DNA from: Plectosphaerella cucumerina
Lineage: Eukaryota; Ascomycota; Sordariomycetes; Glomerellales; Plectosphaerellaceae
Direction: 5' to 3'
Assembly (NCBI GenBank): GCA_020746995.1
Contig: JAGPXD010000006.1
Location: 1,240,001-1,304,000, forward strand
Length of the DNA: 64,000 bases
The notes under the pieces: model-generated
What the model was told of the DNA's origin: nothing
The model's input: only the letters and a program-made list of their open reading frames with translations
The model's database searches: none
In this document: piece by piece, positions 1-12,075 of the stretch
Numbering within the stretch: position 1 is the first letter of the stretch
How the letters are laid out: every line of letters begins with the position of its first letter
Program-made: the position numbers and the translations under genes

Positions 1-2462
1 ATTTAAACAGGAAGACGACTCACAGAATGTTCACGTTGATCGACAGTTCCCAGGCAACATCGGTTCCTCTGGACTACAAGGCAGCATGGCCTCTCCCTTG
101 AACGACAACCCAGAGAACCCGTTGCGAGGATCTCGCCCCAAGGAGGCAGGGCAAGCCCCGTTCAGTAACACGTCGGGGACACTATTCGTGTCTACCGGAA
201 CCGCGAGTCTCAGCTCCTGGCGCCGCCGGCTGACACAGGGTGCAGGGCGCAGACACCCCGGAGGCTCTTGAGGCGTTAGTAGGGCCGAGTCGGTGGGAGT
301 GAGAGTGGAATGCGTCGTTCACGAACTGGAGCCGTGGATATGTCAAGTCAGTCAGTCAGTCCCAAGGGACCGGGAGGGCTCGTCACCGGAACCCACCGGC
401 GAGGGCCCCGGTATTTAAAAAGCAATTCCCTCGTTCTCTCTCGCTCCCTGGGTGCCCGATCCGGCCCCCGAATCGACATTTTCTCCGCTTGACGTGGGAA
501 CCAGGCGATCAGAGGGGGGGACAAGGGGACAAGGGGAGGGGGAGGAAAGGGGGGTGCGGGTGAAGGCGAAGGACGACTCGCATCGGTGGAGCCGTCTGTC
601 TCTTCGACCTGGTTCGCCTGGTGCGGGAAGGGATAACAATGGACCGGCGCAGGTGAGAAAACTCCAGGCATGTCGTCAGGCCCGCCGTAATACGACCTGG
701 CGAATGGTTTCGTCCGGCCGCAGCCCTTCCATCTGTTGTTTGTGGGCAGGTATTCCGGTGTGCTGACGGTCCAGCTGTCGGCGATGCTGCGATGCAGGAT
801 GTACTCAGCCCCCCGGGCCAATGACGAATGTGCGTCCCACACCCTTCCATCAGGCGCAACATGTCTGCTGCGGATTTGGGAGCCGATTCCATTCTGCTGC
901 GCCGTGGTTCCTCGCGCACACCGAATCTTGGAGGACCGGACGATGATGCGTGGTTCTTCAGCGTGCCTGCGGGAATGGCGACTGTCATAGGCCCAGGGCC
1001 TGGACGTTGGTGGTGGTGGAGGTGGTCAGGCCCAGCTTGGCGGGTCTGCGGACGAACGCCGGTGGGTGTGGCCAGGGGGCGAAGGGGGCCGCACAGGAGC
1101 CTGGCATAATGACAGAAGTTCCTCTGGGAAGGCTGGCGGGTGTGACAGGGTCGTGCCGCCCTTGCATTCTATCCGTTCGGGTGGTCGCTCCGGATGAAGG
1201 GTTCTGCAAGGCCTTCCTGGGAAGATGTGCGTGTTCCTGGTCTGGTGCAGCGTGAACAGGCGCGGCGGCCGCCGGCAACCCCCGTCGCAGGGCAGGGCAG
1301 GGCGGAACGTTCAGCTGTCAACACTCACCCTCACCCTCGACTGCCGCTTTGGGCAGCACCGCGGGCCCGGGACGCTCCACAGCACCCCGGGCGATGTCTC
1401 GGATCTGGGCGAAATGAACACGAGGAAGAAGACATCTCAGACAAACGCGGGTGCCGGCGTCATCGGGGCGTCACGGCCGGGGCGGCCGGGAGGGCGTCGG
1501 GCAGCGGGCCATGCTTGGTGTCTCCCGGGAAGGGTGCCGGGGAAGGTGCCGGGGCGCGGGATCGACGCCAGTGACGGGGGTTCAGGGCCCTTGTTGTGTC
1601 TTCACCTGGGCGTTCGTTCCCCAGTAGTTCTGCGGATGTCTCTGATGGGAGCGATCTTTCGCATTTTGCCCAGACTGTCAAGAAAGCTGGTGGCAGCCAA
1701 CAACGTGGCCGGCCCTCCCTGTTCACCTGAGCGCCGCAGCTCGCTTATCCGGCGTAGAGTGGTCATCCGCTTCCGTATCCGCATCCGCATACCGGTGAGG
1801 CCTGAAAAAGGCCCAAAAGGGTGATACCTTCTCAGTTGATCGTCCGGTCTGGGCGTGCCTAGATGGGCTTGCATGTCTGGCGACTGCATGCACGGATGTC
1901 GCGATTTGGGGGCCTGAGTCCGTTCGTTCTGTCAGCGGACGATCATGGCCGGCCCGCCGGGTCCAAGGCGAGACCGTGTCTTTCGAGGGAGGCGCTCGTC
2001 AGCTGGAACTTTGCAGGCATTGGGGGCCAGGTTCGACAGTGAGGGTGGATGGAGTTGCGCCATCATTGGGTCGGATGGCAACTTGGAATGATGAAGCGAT
2101 GCTGGCGCTGGATGGTGATGTGTTGATTGATTCCAGGGAGCTTCCAGGCGAGAGAAGAAGATTGAAACTTGGATGAAGCTGTCAGGAAGCAACTCCGAAT
2201 GGGAGGAAAGAAGCAAGCAAGCCAAGTCAAGGAGGGATCTGGCTTATGTAATGGATTCGGTACGTGCCTCCTCCTAGTGTTGCTTGAGGCAGGCACGGCA
2301 GGAGCAGGCAGATTCTTCTTCCACCCAGCCAACACCCAACACGGACCCCAACACCCATCCATCATCCCTGGATTATACCGAGGTGACTGGTTGCTCAAAC
2401 TTTTGATTATTCGATACTAATTAATCTAAAATGAAAGCCGAAAGCAGCGCTCGGTGACGAGC
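1..2462. other. Intergenic region, no gene recognised
   Basis: I find no ORF here with recognisable protein character; open frames on both strands are short, arginine/proline-rich and overlap one another. A TATA-like TATTTAAAA at 412-420, followed by a CT-rich run, could be a plus-strand core promoter, but no convincing coding start follows. The AT-rich end (about 2400-2440) is probably the 3' untranslated region of the minus-strand transporter gene that ends at 2463. Confidence 0.5.
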
Positions 2463-4194
2463 CTACACCTTCTCCTCGTGCTTGGAGCTGACGCTGGAGA
2501 CGCCCTTGTCAGCGCCAGACTCATCGCGCACCGCCTCCTCGGGCGCGTAGTCGCCAAACTTGCGAAGGCTGATACCCTCGTTGAACATGCGGTCGATCTG
2601 CTCGAGCGACTTGCCCTTGCACTCGGGCACGCAGAAGTATGTGAACACGACGGCGAGCGAGATGATGCCTGCGAAGATGAAGCCGACGCGCGACGACAGA
2701 CCCGCCGAGTACAGCAGGTAGGGGATGCTGAAGTTGACGATGAAGCTTGTGGCCACGTTGACGACCGACGCAGTGCGCTGCGAGGCGTCGCGCAGACGCA
2801 GAGCCGGGACCTCGGTGGTGACGACGTAGTTCAAGGGAGCCCAAGCAAAGACGAAGCCGGCAGCGAACACGGTCAGCATAGACACGATGCCCGTCTTGTG
2901 CGCAAACGTCGGGTTGGCCACGGTGCCCAGAGCGCCCATGGTGATGATGGCTCCGAACATCCAGGCGGCGCCGATGAGAAGCAGCGGGCGACGACCGTGA
3001 CGGTCCACCAAGTACAGGCCGATGAAGGACACGACAAGGTTGACAACCGAATTGACGACCGTCATCGTGAAGGGGTTGACGGTGCCAATGTCGCGGATGA
3101 AGACGGCGCCATACGAGGACGCAAATGCCTGGCCGGTGGCCTGCTGGAAAAAGTTCATGGCGACCACGATGGCCGTGCGCTTGCGGTTGCGGCCCTGGAA
3201 CAGCTCGACGTAGTTGCCCTGCTCAGGCTCCTGCTCAAGGGCCAGGCGCAGCGACGCAAACTGTGCGTCGATCTCGGCCTCAGTCAGGACGCCGGAGCGG
3301 AGCTTTCCGAGGGCGACGCGCGCCTCGTCGGGGCGGTCCTTCATCAGCAGCCATCGGGGCGACTAGGCCTGGGTCAGTACCGGACTTGGAGAAGGGCCAG
3401 TGGGGAGTCTCACCTCAGGGATACCGAAAATCAGGACCATGACGACGACTGGGATGACGAAGAAGAGCCCAAAGGGAATCTTCCACGCCTCGTTACCGGG
3501 CAGGCCGCTGGTGCCCCTGCAAACCGAGTTGACGATGAGGGAGCCGAACTGGACAAAGTCAGACGCCGTCACCAAAAGTACCTTCACAAGGTTGACTCAC
3601 CATCAGACTGAACTGGTACGAGCCGACAGCGAAACCACGAATCTCGCTGGGCATAATCTCGGACTGATAGACAGGCACGACGGCCAACTCCATGCCGATG
3701 TAGATGTCTACAAGCATTGTCAGCGACGGACTAACACCCACCCGACGGAGCACTTACAGTTGAGGACTCGCGCGGCCATGATCTGCTCTCGCGATGCCGA
3801 AGTCACGGCCATGATAGCGGGCACGATAGCCCAGGCGCTCATGCCGAACATGCACCAGCGACGGCCCCAGCGGGCGCTCACCAGACTGCCAATGATGACG
3901 CCGGCGGCGAAGCCGATGTAGTTGAGGCTGTTGAACAGCGACAGCCAGTACGTCGGAATGCGATAGCGGCCGGTCGCCTCGTTGAGTTCACCAAACTGCC
4001 GCTGGAAGGGCTCCATGGCCTGTGTCGACGAATACCCTGCATTGTCGAAACCATAGTTGAACGTCTTGATGGCGTGTCAGCGTTGATCTTCAATCCTCCA
4101 TCCAAAGCGCAAGACATACCGACACGGCAATGACAGCAAAGGCGCGGGCCAGCTGGCCGTTGAAGTGCTTCAGGATGCGGTGGTTCTCGAACAT
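2463..4194 (-). CDS. MFS sugar transporter (hexose/quinate permease-like)
   Basis: Plasma-membrane sugar:proton symporter of the fungal MFS sugar-porter family, about 507 aa. Exons on the minus strand: 4194-4120, 4064-3758, 3707-3601, 3548-3414, 3362-2463; all introns are about 48-55 nt and keep frame. The start is the ATG at 4194, giving MFENHRILKHFNG. Family signatures seen are TFNYGFDNAG in the first membrane segment, ARWGRRW in the loop 2-3 position, PESPRWLL before the central loop (restored exactly by splicing at 3414/3362), QQATGQAF, VDRHGRRPLLL in loop 8-9, and PECKGKSLEQID as the PETKGxxLE motif near the C terminus. About 12 hydrophobic segments are present. It is divergent from the Zn2Cys6 regulator at 5190, with about 1 kb between the starts, and lies near a beta-glucosidase, so a glucoside or monosaccharide is the likely cargo. 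Substrate cannot be read from the sequence. Confidence 0.93.
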
Positions 4195-5189
4195 GATGGC
4201 GACGCCCGGCTATGCCGTCGGTGGTGTTGATTGAGATGAAGTGAGATGCGGTAGCGTCGACTTGTTGGGGTGCCGTTTTCAGACCTTGAGTTCAGGGGCA
4301 GACGGGTTCGGGTTGGCTGGTGAATGACTCGCAGGGTGTGGCCTGTGAACCTTGGATACAACGAAAGGTGAGGGGACCCCGGGGATGGCGAGACGATCAA
4401 TCTCTGGGGATAGGCGAGTGTCTGACGAAAGAAGAGCCCAGATACGGCCCTGGATCGTGGGATCGCGCATTCTTTATGTACAAGAGCCCAGGGAGGTGGT
4501 CCGGGACGGAGCATCAAAATGGTCTGGTCTGGGGAAGAAGTCGACAAACAGCAATCACTGACAGACTCACAGACACACACCCCCGTCCAACTCCCCGAGC
4601 AGAGGCTTGATCCCGGCGGCCCCTGGCCTGGCCCCCTTCCCCTGTGGATCGCCCGGAACGCCGCCAGCAATTCTCGACATCATCTTCTCCACCACCTGAG
4701 CCCAAGAAGACGCTCCCCCGGGCCATCCAAAGTCTCGGAAGCCTCTGTTCAACCCCAGAGCCTCCCCCCCATTGCCCCAGGTTCACGCACGAGTGAGCCC
4801 AGGCTGCATGGGCCCCAGTCTGGGGATGGCCGGGTGCGGAAGTCGGCGAAGCCTCAAGAGCACGGTCTGACGCCCTAGCCCATCGCATTAACGACTGAGA
4901 CACGGCCGCCATTGGCCAAGTGGTGGCCCATGACTCGGATGTCGGGGGGACCAGCGCATCCTCAGATTCCTCACGAGCCCCCCCTTGAGGAGATCATCTT
5001 CTTGTCTAGCTCCCGCCGGGCCCGTCGCTTCTCGGGCGGAACGACGACCCAAAACTCACACGCTTCCCCCCCGACTCCCTCGCAGACGAGCTGGCATCGT
5101 TCCCCACGACCTTACCTCTGCGGCTCACGCAGACGACGAACCACGAGATCCGACGACCCCCCTCCCCCGCCTGGGCGCTCCCAAGTTGT
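4195..5189. promoter_or_regulatory. Divergent promoter region: transporter / Zn2Cys6 regulator
   Basis: Roughly 1 kb separates the start of the minus-strand sugar transporter from the start of the plus-strand regulator. No credible ORF lies in it. By position it should hold the promoters of both genes. I did not identify a definite binding site. Confidence 0.55.
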
Positions 5190-7833
5190 ATGGAGCCGAA
5201 CCTCGCCATGGCCGACTATCAAGACAGCTCTGAGAGGCCGACTCCCGCGGCCAAAGCCCGCAGGGGCTCCGAGATATGCTTCCAGTGCCGGAACCGCAAG
5301 GTAAGTCGGTGTGCGGTGCGGTTCTCTCTCTCATGTCATGTGCGCGTGTTGCCCCGCGGCATGCCTCCCTGCCCCGGGGGGTGATATCCGGGGTTGGTGG
5401 GTGATGGTGCGCCCAGGCCCGGACATGCAGCTCGATATGCGGCCCGGTACTCGAGAACAAGGCTGATCTGACCGGCCCCTCGCCGTCCGCAGGTGAGATG
5501 TGACGGCACGCCTGGCGGCTGCGAGAACTGCAAGCGCCTCCACTTTGAGTGCTCGCTGTCCGAGGCCGCTTCGTCCGCAGAGGGCCGCAGGAGCCTCACC
5601 CAGCTCGAGCGCCGCCGCGTGCGCAGGGCATGTATCGCTTGTCGCGACCGCAAGTCGAAGTGCACCGGTAGCTACCCCTCGTGCGTGCGCTGCTTGCGCC
5701 TGGGCATCGACTGTCAGTATCCCAGCGCCACAAGGGGGGGAGGCGTCGTCACTGCGGCTTCTCACAGCATGGCCCCGAGAGCTTCTGGGAGCGGCGGCGG
5801 TAGCGGTGCATCACGAGATGGTCGAAACCCGCAGGCCGGCGATGCCACTTCGCCATCGATGCAGAGAGGCTCTGTTGCTGTTGGGAGCACGCCGTCGTCT
5901 GCGGCATCGCCTGCCCTGAGCTTCACATCGTGAGTTCGACCCAGCCCCTATCCCCCAGTCTTCGCCCCTAATGCCCTCCCAGCGAGCCAAACATCGACAA
6001 GAGCGTCATCAAGCAGCACATTGACGCCTTCTTCGACTTTGTCCACCCCATCCCCTGCCATGGCTTCCTCCACCGCGCGACTCTGCTCCAGTCATGGTCA
6101 AAAGGCACCCTCAACCCTTGCCTTCTTCGCGCCATCTGCGGCGTCACAGCCCGATTCGTCTTCCGCGGCGACATCGACCGCCAACATCAAGCCCGGCTCT
6201 GGATCCACGAAACCGAAGCCCAGCTTCTCGCACGTGTCGGCGAGCCGCGCATGTCCGATGTCGAGGCCTGGATGCTTGTTACCCTCGACCACATTCTCTC
6301 TCGTCGGTTTGGCAAGATGCTCGTTACAATGTGCCTCGTTGCTCGCCTCGCCTACATCCTGCGCCTCAATCACGAAGAGGACCGGCTGCCGTTCCTCATC
6401 CAGGAGCGTCGACGCCGCCTCATGTGGTCCATCTACGTCATGGACACCTTTTACTCGAGCGGCCGCACGGAGTTCACCGCCTGCCCGACCGACACGATAC
6501 ATCTGAGGCTGCCCTGCAACGAGCAGTCGTTCGCCATGGACGTGCCCGTCGTCACGGAGCCTCTTGTCCCGCCGACGGACCAGCCGCCTTCACGGGACAT
6601 GGGGCTCATGGCCTACTGCATCCGCGTCATTGACATCCGCGACCGCACCCAGCGGTAAGTCCACCCCTTGGTACCCCTGAACAGTTTCTAACGCGGCATA
6701 GGCTCTCCCTCACCATCACCAACCACCGCAAACCCCTCCCCGAATGCCTCATCGCCGTCGAGTCCATCGAGCGCGAACTCCGCGAACTCCGCGCCTCCCT
6801 CCCACCAACCTACCTCTTCGACCACAAAAACTTCTTCCTCCGAGCCTACACACCCACCCGAACCCCCTTCCTCATGCTCCACGCCTGGTGGCACCAAACC
6901 CACTGCGACCTCTACCGCTTCGTCATCCCCGGCTTCCGCGAGGGCCTCCCCGCCGCCGAGATCGCCCAGCTCCCAGGCCCCTTTGTCGCCGCCTGCCGCG
7001 CAAACTGCCTCTCCCACGCCCTCGCCGTCTCCCGCGTTCTCGACATGGCCAAGCAGGCCGGCGTAGACATCATCGCCGACCCCTGTCTAGCCATGTGTGC
7101 CTTTCACTCTGCCCGCATCATCTCCCGCCTCGGACAGCCGCCCCTCGGCGATGTGCCGAAGCAGGAGCTTGTCCAGCGCCTTGCCGCGTGCGCGGCTGCT
7201 CTGGAGGAGCAGGCGGGGATGTATCCGACCACTGGCATCTTGCGCGGTGGAATTATGGATTTGATTCATGATGCGCAGCGCACGCCTCGCGGGTCAAGCC
7301 CCATGCGTTCCATTTGGGAGGCCGAGGAGGCCGAGGCAGATGAGCCGGAAGGATCGACGCCCAGCGCTAGGGCTGCGTCCGAGGGCAGAGAAGTCTACTC
7401 CAAGTACAGCGTCACCGAGGAGATTCGCAAGCTCAAGTTCCAGGAAGAAGACGGCGAAGAAGAAACGCAGGAGGGCGGTGCAGAGGGTGAAGGCCAGGGC
7501 CTCGTCCATCAGTCCATCGAGGAGCAGCAGGCCATGGGGGACATGAACCACCAGCAGATGTCGCCCTTTGGCATGGGCCGACCGGGGATGGATGGACAGA
7601 TGCCCATGCAGCAGCAGCAGCAGCAGCAGTCGCACCTCACTGTCCCGCTCAACCCCTTCGGCCAGCCCCCCGACCCTGGCATGGCGTACGGCTCGGCTGG
7701 CTACGATGTCGCCATGACGGTTGGCTTTGACCCCAGGTATCAGTCCGGCCAGCCTGATATGTTTATGGATTCGTTCTGGCCCATCACGCCGGGCGCGGAC
7801 TGGACGATGATGAATATGGAGAACCAGATGTAG
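5190..7833 (+). CDS. Transcription factor with two tandem Zn(II)2Cys6 clusters
   Basis: Nuclear DNA-binding regulator, about 783 aa. Exons 5190-5300, 5493-5929, 5983-6654, 6702-7833. Two complete GAL4-type clusters lie side by side: cysteines 30, 33, 40, 47, 50, 57 and cysteines 84, 87, 94, 101, 104, 111, both spaced C-x2-C-x6-C-x6-C-x2-C-x6-C; the first is interrupted by intron 1 after Lys37. From exon 3 onward the protein has the fungal-specific transcription factor domain (FFDFVHPIPCHGFLH start, then YILRLNHEEDRLPFL and RRRRLMWSIYVMD helices). The C-terminal third is acidic and glutamine/methionine-rich with a Gln7 run coded by CAG repeats (7609-7629). A second in-frame ATG at 5208 has the better start context (GCCATGGCC), so translation may begin there. 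It lies between a sugar transporter and a beta-glucosidase and may control both (inference). Confidence 0.93.
7609..7629 (+). repeat. (CAG)7 microsatellite inside the regulator gene
   Basis: Seven consecutive CAG codons encode a glutamine run in the C-terminal region of the tandem-cluster regulator. Such runs are often length-polymorphic and typical of activation regions. Confidence 0.9.
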
Positions 7834-7930
7834 AGGCGTTTGCATTTGCGTTTGCGTTTGCGATTTTGCTTGAGCGAGGCGTCCAGTGCGAGAATTGACC
7901 GTTTGCTTGTGTGTATTACCCGCTATGTTC

Positions 7931-10664
7931 TTAGAGCCCATTCCAAAAGACGTCCTTATCGACCGTGAAGACCCCCTCAAGGGCCTGTTCCCCTGTGACG
8001 ACTGAAGCAGCGTACTCACCGGCCTCGCAGCACCAGCTATCCCGCTTCTCGTCCCAGACGCCCGTGCCGTCCCTCGTGACGGGTAGCTTGACGGACTGCT
8101 TCTCCCCAGGGGCGAGGTGGATCTTTTGGAACCCGCCGAGCGTCCTAACGGGCCTGATGAACCTGGACTTTGCCCCGGTCGGTGTCGTCTTGAAGGCGAG
8201 GTAGAGCCGCAGAACCTCTGCGCCAGCCATGGCGCCGGTGTTCTCAATGTCGACCGAGACTTCCGTCGGCGACACCTGGACGTTGGAAATGGCAAAGGTC
8301 GTGTAGCTCAGTCCGTGTCTAGATCATGTTAGCATATTTCACATCCTCCCACGACGGAGAAAACTTACCCAAATGGAAAGGCGACGTCAATCTTCCTCGC
8401 CTCGAACCAGCGGTGTCCAACAAACACATCCTCAGCATAGTACACCCGACCATTATCACTTCCGAAGCTGAGCGCGCTCGGCCCATCCTCCAACCTCTCT
8501 TGGAACGTCACAGGCAACTTGCCGCTCGGGTTGATCTTCCCAAACACCACATCCGCCACAGCGTTTCCGGCCTCATTGCCGCCATACCAGCTGTGCAAGA
8601 TAGTCTGCGCTTCGTGGCGCCACGGCATAGCCACGGGATTTCCCGCTTGTGTGACCACCACGGCATCGGGCCTGGCTGCCAGCACAGCGGAAATGAGGTC
8701 ATCGACATGAGGCGGCAGGTTCATCGACTGGCGATCCTTGCCCTCCTTCTCGAGATCGGCGTTGAGTCCAGCGACGACGAAGACGTGCTTGCTTCGCTTT
8801 GCCAGGTCGACAGCGCGCCGGATGCCCTCGGCGGGATCGAGCTTGACGCAACCGCCAAGTCGGCACGCACCGCCGGGGATGGGGAGGAGAGAGCCTCCAA
8901 CGACCTTTGACGTCGTAGCGCTGCCGCCCTCGACGCGCAGGCGGTACGACTGGCCGGCCTTCATCTCATACGCGCCGCGTTTCTCGGACGATCCCTTTCC
9001 GAAGAACATGCCCCCAGGCTCTTGCGTCGTCTCGTTGTCAATGACGAGGATGTCGTCGATGAAGAGCTTCCCGACGCCGTAGTTGGCAAGGCCGAACTCG
9101 TAAGTGCCGTCGAACTCGGGCACAAAGTTGGCGCGCATTGACATGTAAAATGTCTCCTTCTTCTCCGGGTGGTTGTAGTCCATCAACTGATATGTCGTGT
9201 CGGGGATGGAGAGTGCGTCAAAAGCTTTTCGGCCCTCGACTGTGTGAGGCTCGTTGAACAATTCGATCGAGACGCCAGGCTTGCCCGAGTCGTCGGTGAC
9301 ATGCTCGCCGGTGAAGTATGGTAAGAGGATGTGGCCAAAGACGCCGGGCTCGTAGTGCACCTTTGCCTCTACGGGAAGCTGGTCCCGGATGCCCTGGTAG
9401 ACTGAGCTGGTGTAGTAAGGTCGGAGACTTGCGCTGCCTCCGCCACATGCTGCTGCGAGCTTGGCGTTGGGGCCGATGATGGCGACGTCTCCGCAGGTCG
9501 AGGGATCGACGGGCAGCAGTTTGCCTGAGTTCTTGAGGAGGACCACGCTCTCAGCGGCGAGCTTTCGATTCAGCCGCCTGTCCTCTGGTGAGTCCCTCGT
9601 GGTCTCCTTCTCGGCCACCCGTGCTGATGCGGCGTCGTTGACGAATCTCAGCATACTCCGAACTCGGTCGTCAATGGTGTGTGGCGTCACCTTGCCTGAG
9701 CTGACAGCGAGCACCGCCTGTGTACCCCGATGTCTCGAGGGCCCGGGCATCTCAATGTCCAAGCCGGCATTGAGGCCTTCAGCACATGAGTAAGTGCCAT
9801 ACCTGGAAGCAGTCAGCACACATGCATCCAACAGATATGACCCAGGATACTCACCAGTCACTCATGATCAGCCCATCAAAACCCCACTCCTTTCTCAACA
9901 CTTGATCCAGCAGCTTGTGGCTCTCCGAGACATGGTGTCCGTTGAGCTTGTTGTAGGACGACATGACAACTCTGGGCCGACCCTCCCTCATGGCCATCTG
10001 AAAGGGCTTGAGGTAGACTTCCCTCAGGGCACGCTCAGACATACAGACATCGATGGCCATCTTGTCCGTTTCCTGGTCGTTGGCGACAAAGTGCTTCAGT
10101 GCAGCGAGTGTACCTCGGCTTTGGACGCCCTGAATGATGGCGCCGGCGAGGACGCCGCTGAGGAGCGGGTCCTCGGAGAAGCTCTCGAAGCCCCGGCCGT
10201 TGAGGGGGCCCCGGACGATGTTGACGGTGGGGCCGAGCCAGACATGGGCGGCCTTTGCCTCGCACTCCCGGGATAGGAGCTGGCCGGCGGCGTAGATGAG
10301 GTCCGGATTCCACGTGGCTCCCAAGCCGGTGCCGCAAGGGATGCAGAGGGCCGGCACAGGGTTGAAGAAGCGCGAGCCTCGGGCACCGTTGGGGCCATCA
10401 GTGCACTTGACGGCCTGGATGCCGTGCGAGGGGATGGGTGTGGTGTGCCAGAAGTCGGAGCCTTTGACGGGCAAACCGAGTCAGCGGGGGATGATGTGAC
10501 AGCCAGCCACGGCTCTGGGCACATGGCCCCGGGCCGTGGTCATGTGCGAAGGGGTGAAACGGGTGATAGAGGGACGTACCGGCGAGCAGGGAGACCTTCT
10601 CAGACAAGGAGAGAGACTCGATGGCCTTCTCAATGTCTATTGACGGCTTCTGGAGGACATGCAT
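7931..10664 (-). CDS. GH3 beta-glucosidase with PA14 insert, no signal peptide
   Basis: Hydrolyses terminal beta-D-glucosides with retention of configuration; about 837 aa. Exons on minus: 10664-10580, 10461-9855, 9802-8369, 8318-7931. Order: N-terminal GH3 barrel (SDFWHTTPIPSHG, DGPNGARG, ALKHFVANDQE), catalytic nucleophile Asp230 in MSDW split by intron 2, GH3 C-terminal domain (ESVVLLKNSGKLLPVD), a PA14 insert at about residues 410-535 (DGTYEFGLANYGVGKLFIDD), then the rest of that domain and a fibronectin-III-like end (HGLSYTTFAISNVQVS). The N terminus MHVLQKPSIDIEKAIESLSL has no secretion signal, so the enzyme is probably cytosolic and acts on imported glucosides. The first acceptor (CAAAG at 10462) is weak but is the one restoring the family's AGxDFWH motif. 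The 3' end lies 97 nt from the convergent regulator gene. Confidence 0.95.
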
Positions 10665-11255
10665 TGTGATGACAGACGACGGCCTGACGGTCTGCTTGAT
10701 ACGACGGCCAGAGCAAACGACAAAATGGAAACGATGTCAAACTGGAACTCCGGTCGCTATGCAATGCAGGATCAATGGGGAAGTCTGCTGAAGTAAGGAC
10801 AGACGGGCAAACCGCATACCACAGGTATCGGTTAATGAAGAAACAGGACCAAGCGAGCGGCTCCCGGGGGCGGGCAGAGCTCCCTGCGTCCGGGAGGCGA
10901 CTGATGTCCGGGAGACTGACTGGCTCTGAGCCGCTGGCGCGGAGAGATTCCCGGGGGTGGAAGTCGGGGGCGGATGTCGGGGCGGCGGGGAGCGGTCCGC
11001 ATCCACAGCCAAGAGGTGGTACGTCGGCCCACAGGTTCCTGAGATGATGGAGATTGAGCCTCAATGCTGCACGGTCGTCGGCTGACCCCAGAAAATCCTG
11101 CTGTCAGGGCGCCGAGATGAGATGTCGGCACGGATGCCGGGGCGACAGGTCGGGTCACATGAGGCGAAAAAGCTGGTCGAGGCACGGCGCGTGTCAAGGG
11201 AAGAGAAAGTCTTTGTCCGATTGATCATCATCTGTTTCTATCCCGACATGGAGCC
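10665..11255. other. Intergenic: beta-glucosidase upstream / deacetylase 3' end
   Basis: About 590 nt without a supported gene. It contains the 5' flank of the minus-strand beta-glucosidase and the 3' flank of the minus-strand deacetylase. No distinct motif seen. Confidence 0.5.
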
Positions 11256-12075
11256 TCAGCAAGTAGTCTCGCCATTGCTGGTGAAGTTGCCCGGTCGGTA
11301 GGCGCCATCGGCATCTCCAAGACAGTCCGCTAACGACGAGAGTCAGTATCTGCATGGACCGAGGGATCGACCGGTCGAACGTACCAACTGTCACCAGCTT
11401 GAGGTTCCGCTGCTTCGCCCAGTTGATGAGGTAGGGCGTCAGCGTCCTGACGGTGCTGGCGTACGTCTCGTGCATCAGGGAGATGTGCCCGTTGCCACAG
11501 GAGCCGGCCTTGTTGAAGCGCTCGAGGCTCTCCTCGGGGGTCTTGCTGTCCCAGTCGCCCGAGTCGACGTCAGTGGTGATGACCTTGAAGCCGAGCTCCT
11601 TCATAGTCGGGAGCACGTTGCCGCCGGTCTGGAGGTAGGGCGGGCGCATGTACAGCGGCTTTTGGCCGATGAGATTGACGAGAGCCTGGTCCAGGCGGTC
11701 CATCTCGCCAAGGAGCTGGGCCTCAGACATCTGGCCAAAGGTGTTGGGGTGCGTCCAAGTGTGCGAGGCGACCTGGTGACCCGAAGCGTAGGCCTTTTGC
11801 ACAGCCTCAGTCTGGCCGTAGATGCAGCCGTACAGCGTTCCGGTCCAGAAGAAGGTAGCCTTGGCGCCGGCTTCGTCGAGGATGTCGACCAACTCCGATG
11901 TATACTGGTACGGTCCGTCGTCGTATGCAAGAGCCAATACTCCGGGGCGGCTGCACTGGCTGATGATGATGCCGGCGCCGGGGTCCCTCTTGAAGAGGTC
12001 GATGGGGCTGTCAACCGGGAGGCCGGCAGCCGTCGCAGCAAGCAGCAGAGAGGCGGCAGCGTTGAGGAGCATCAT
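11256..12075 (-). CDS. Secreted polysaccharide (chitin) deacetylase, CE4 family
   Basis: Metal-dependent N-deacetylase of chitin/chitooligosaccharides, secreted, about 254 aa. Exons on minus: 12075-11385 and 11329-11256; the short second exon gives the family's C-terminal ADCLGDADGAYR segment, which supports the intron. MMLLNAAASLLLAATAAG is a signal peptide. NodB motifs in order: AYDDGPY (motif 1, catalytic and metal Asp), SHTWTHP (motif 2, the two metal histidines), RPPYLQ (motif 3), DSGDWD (motif 4) and LMHE (motif 5). No chitin-binding module is attached, so this is a minimal single-domain form. An upstream in-frame ATG at 12126 would place residues before the signal peptide and is less likely. 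In plant- or insect-associated fungi such enzymes can mask hyphal chitin; that role here is only inferred. Confidence 0.92.

Noticed and set aside
2454..3611. 385-codon plus-strand ORF opposite the sugar transporter
   Set aside because: It is the complement of the transporter's exons and introns; its Asp/Glu/His/Arg-rich translation is a shadow of strongly biased codon use.
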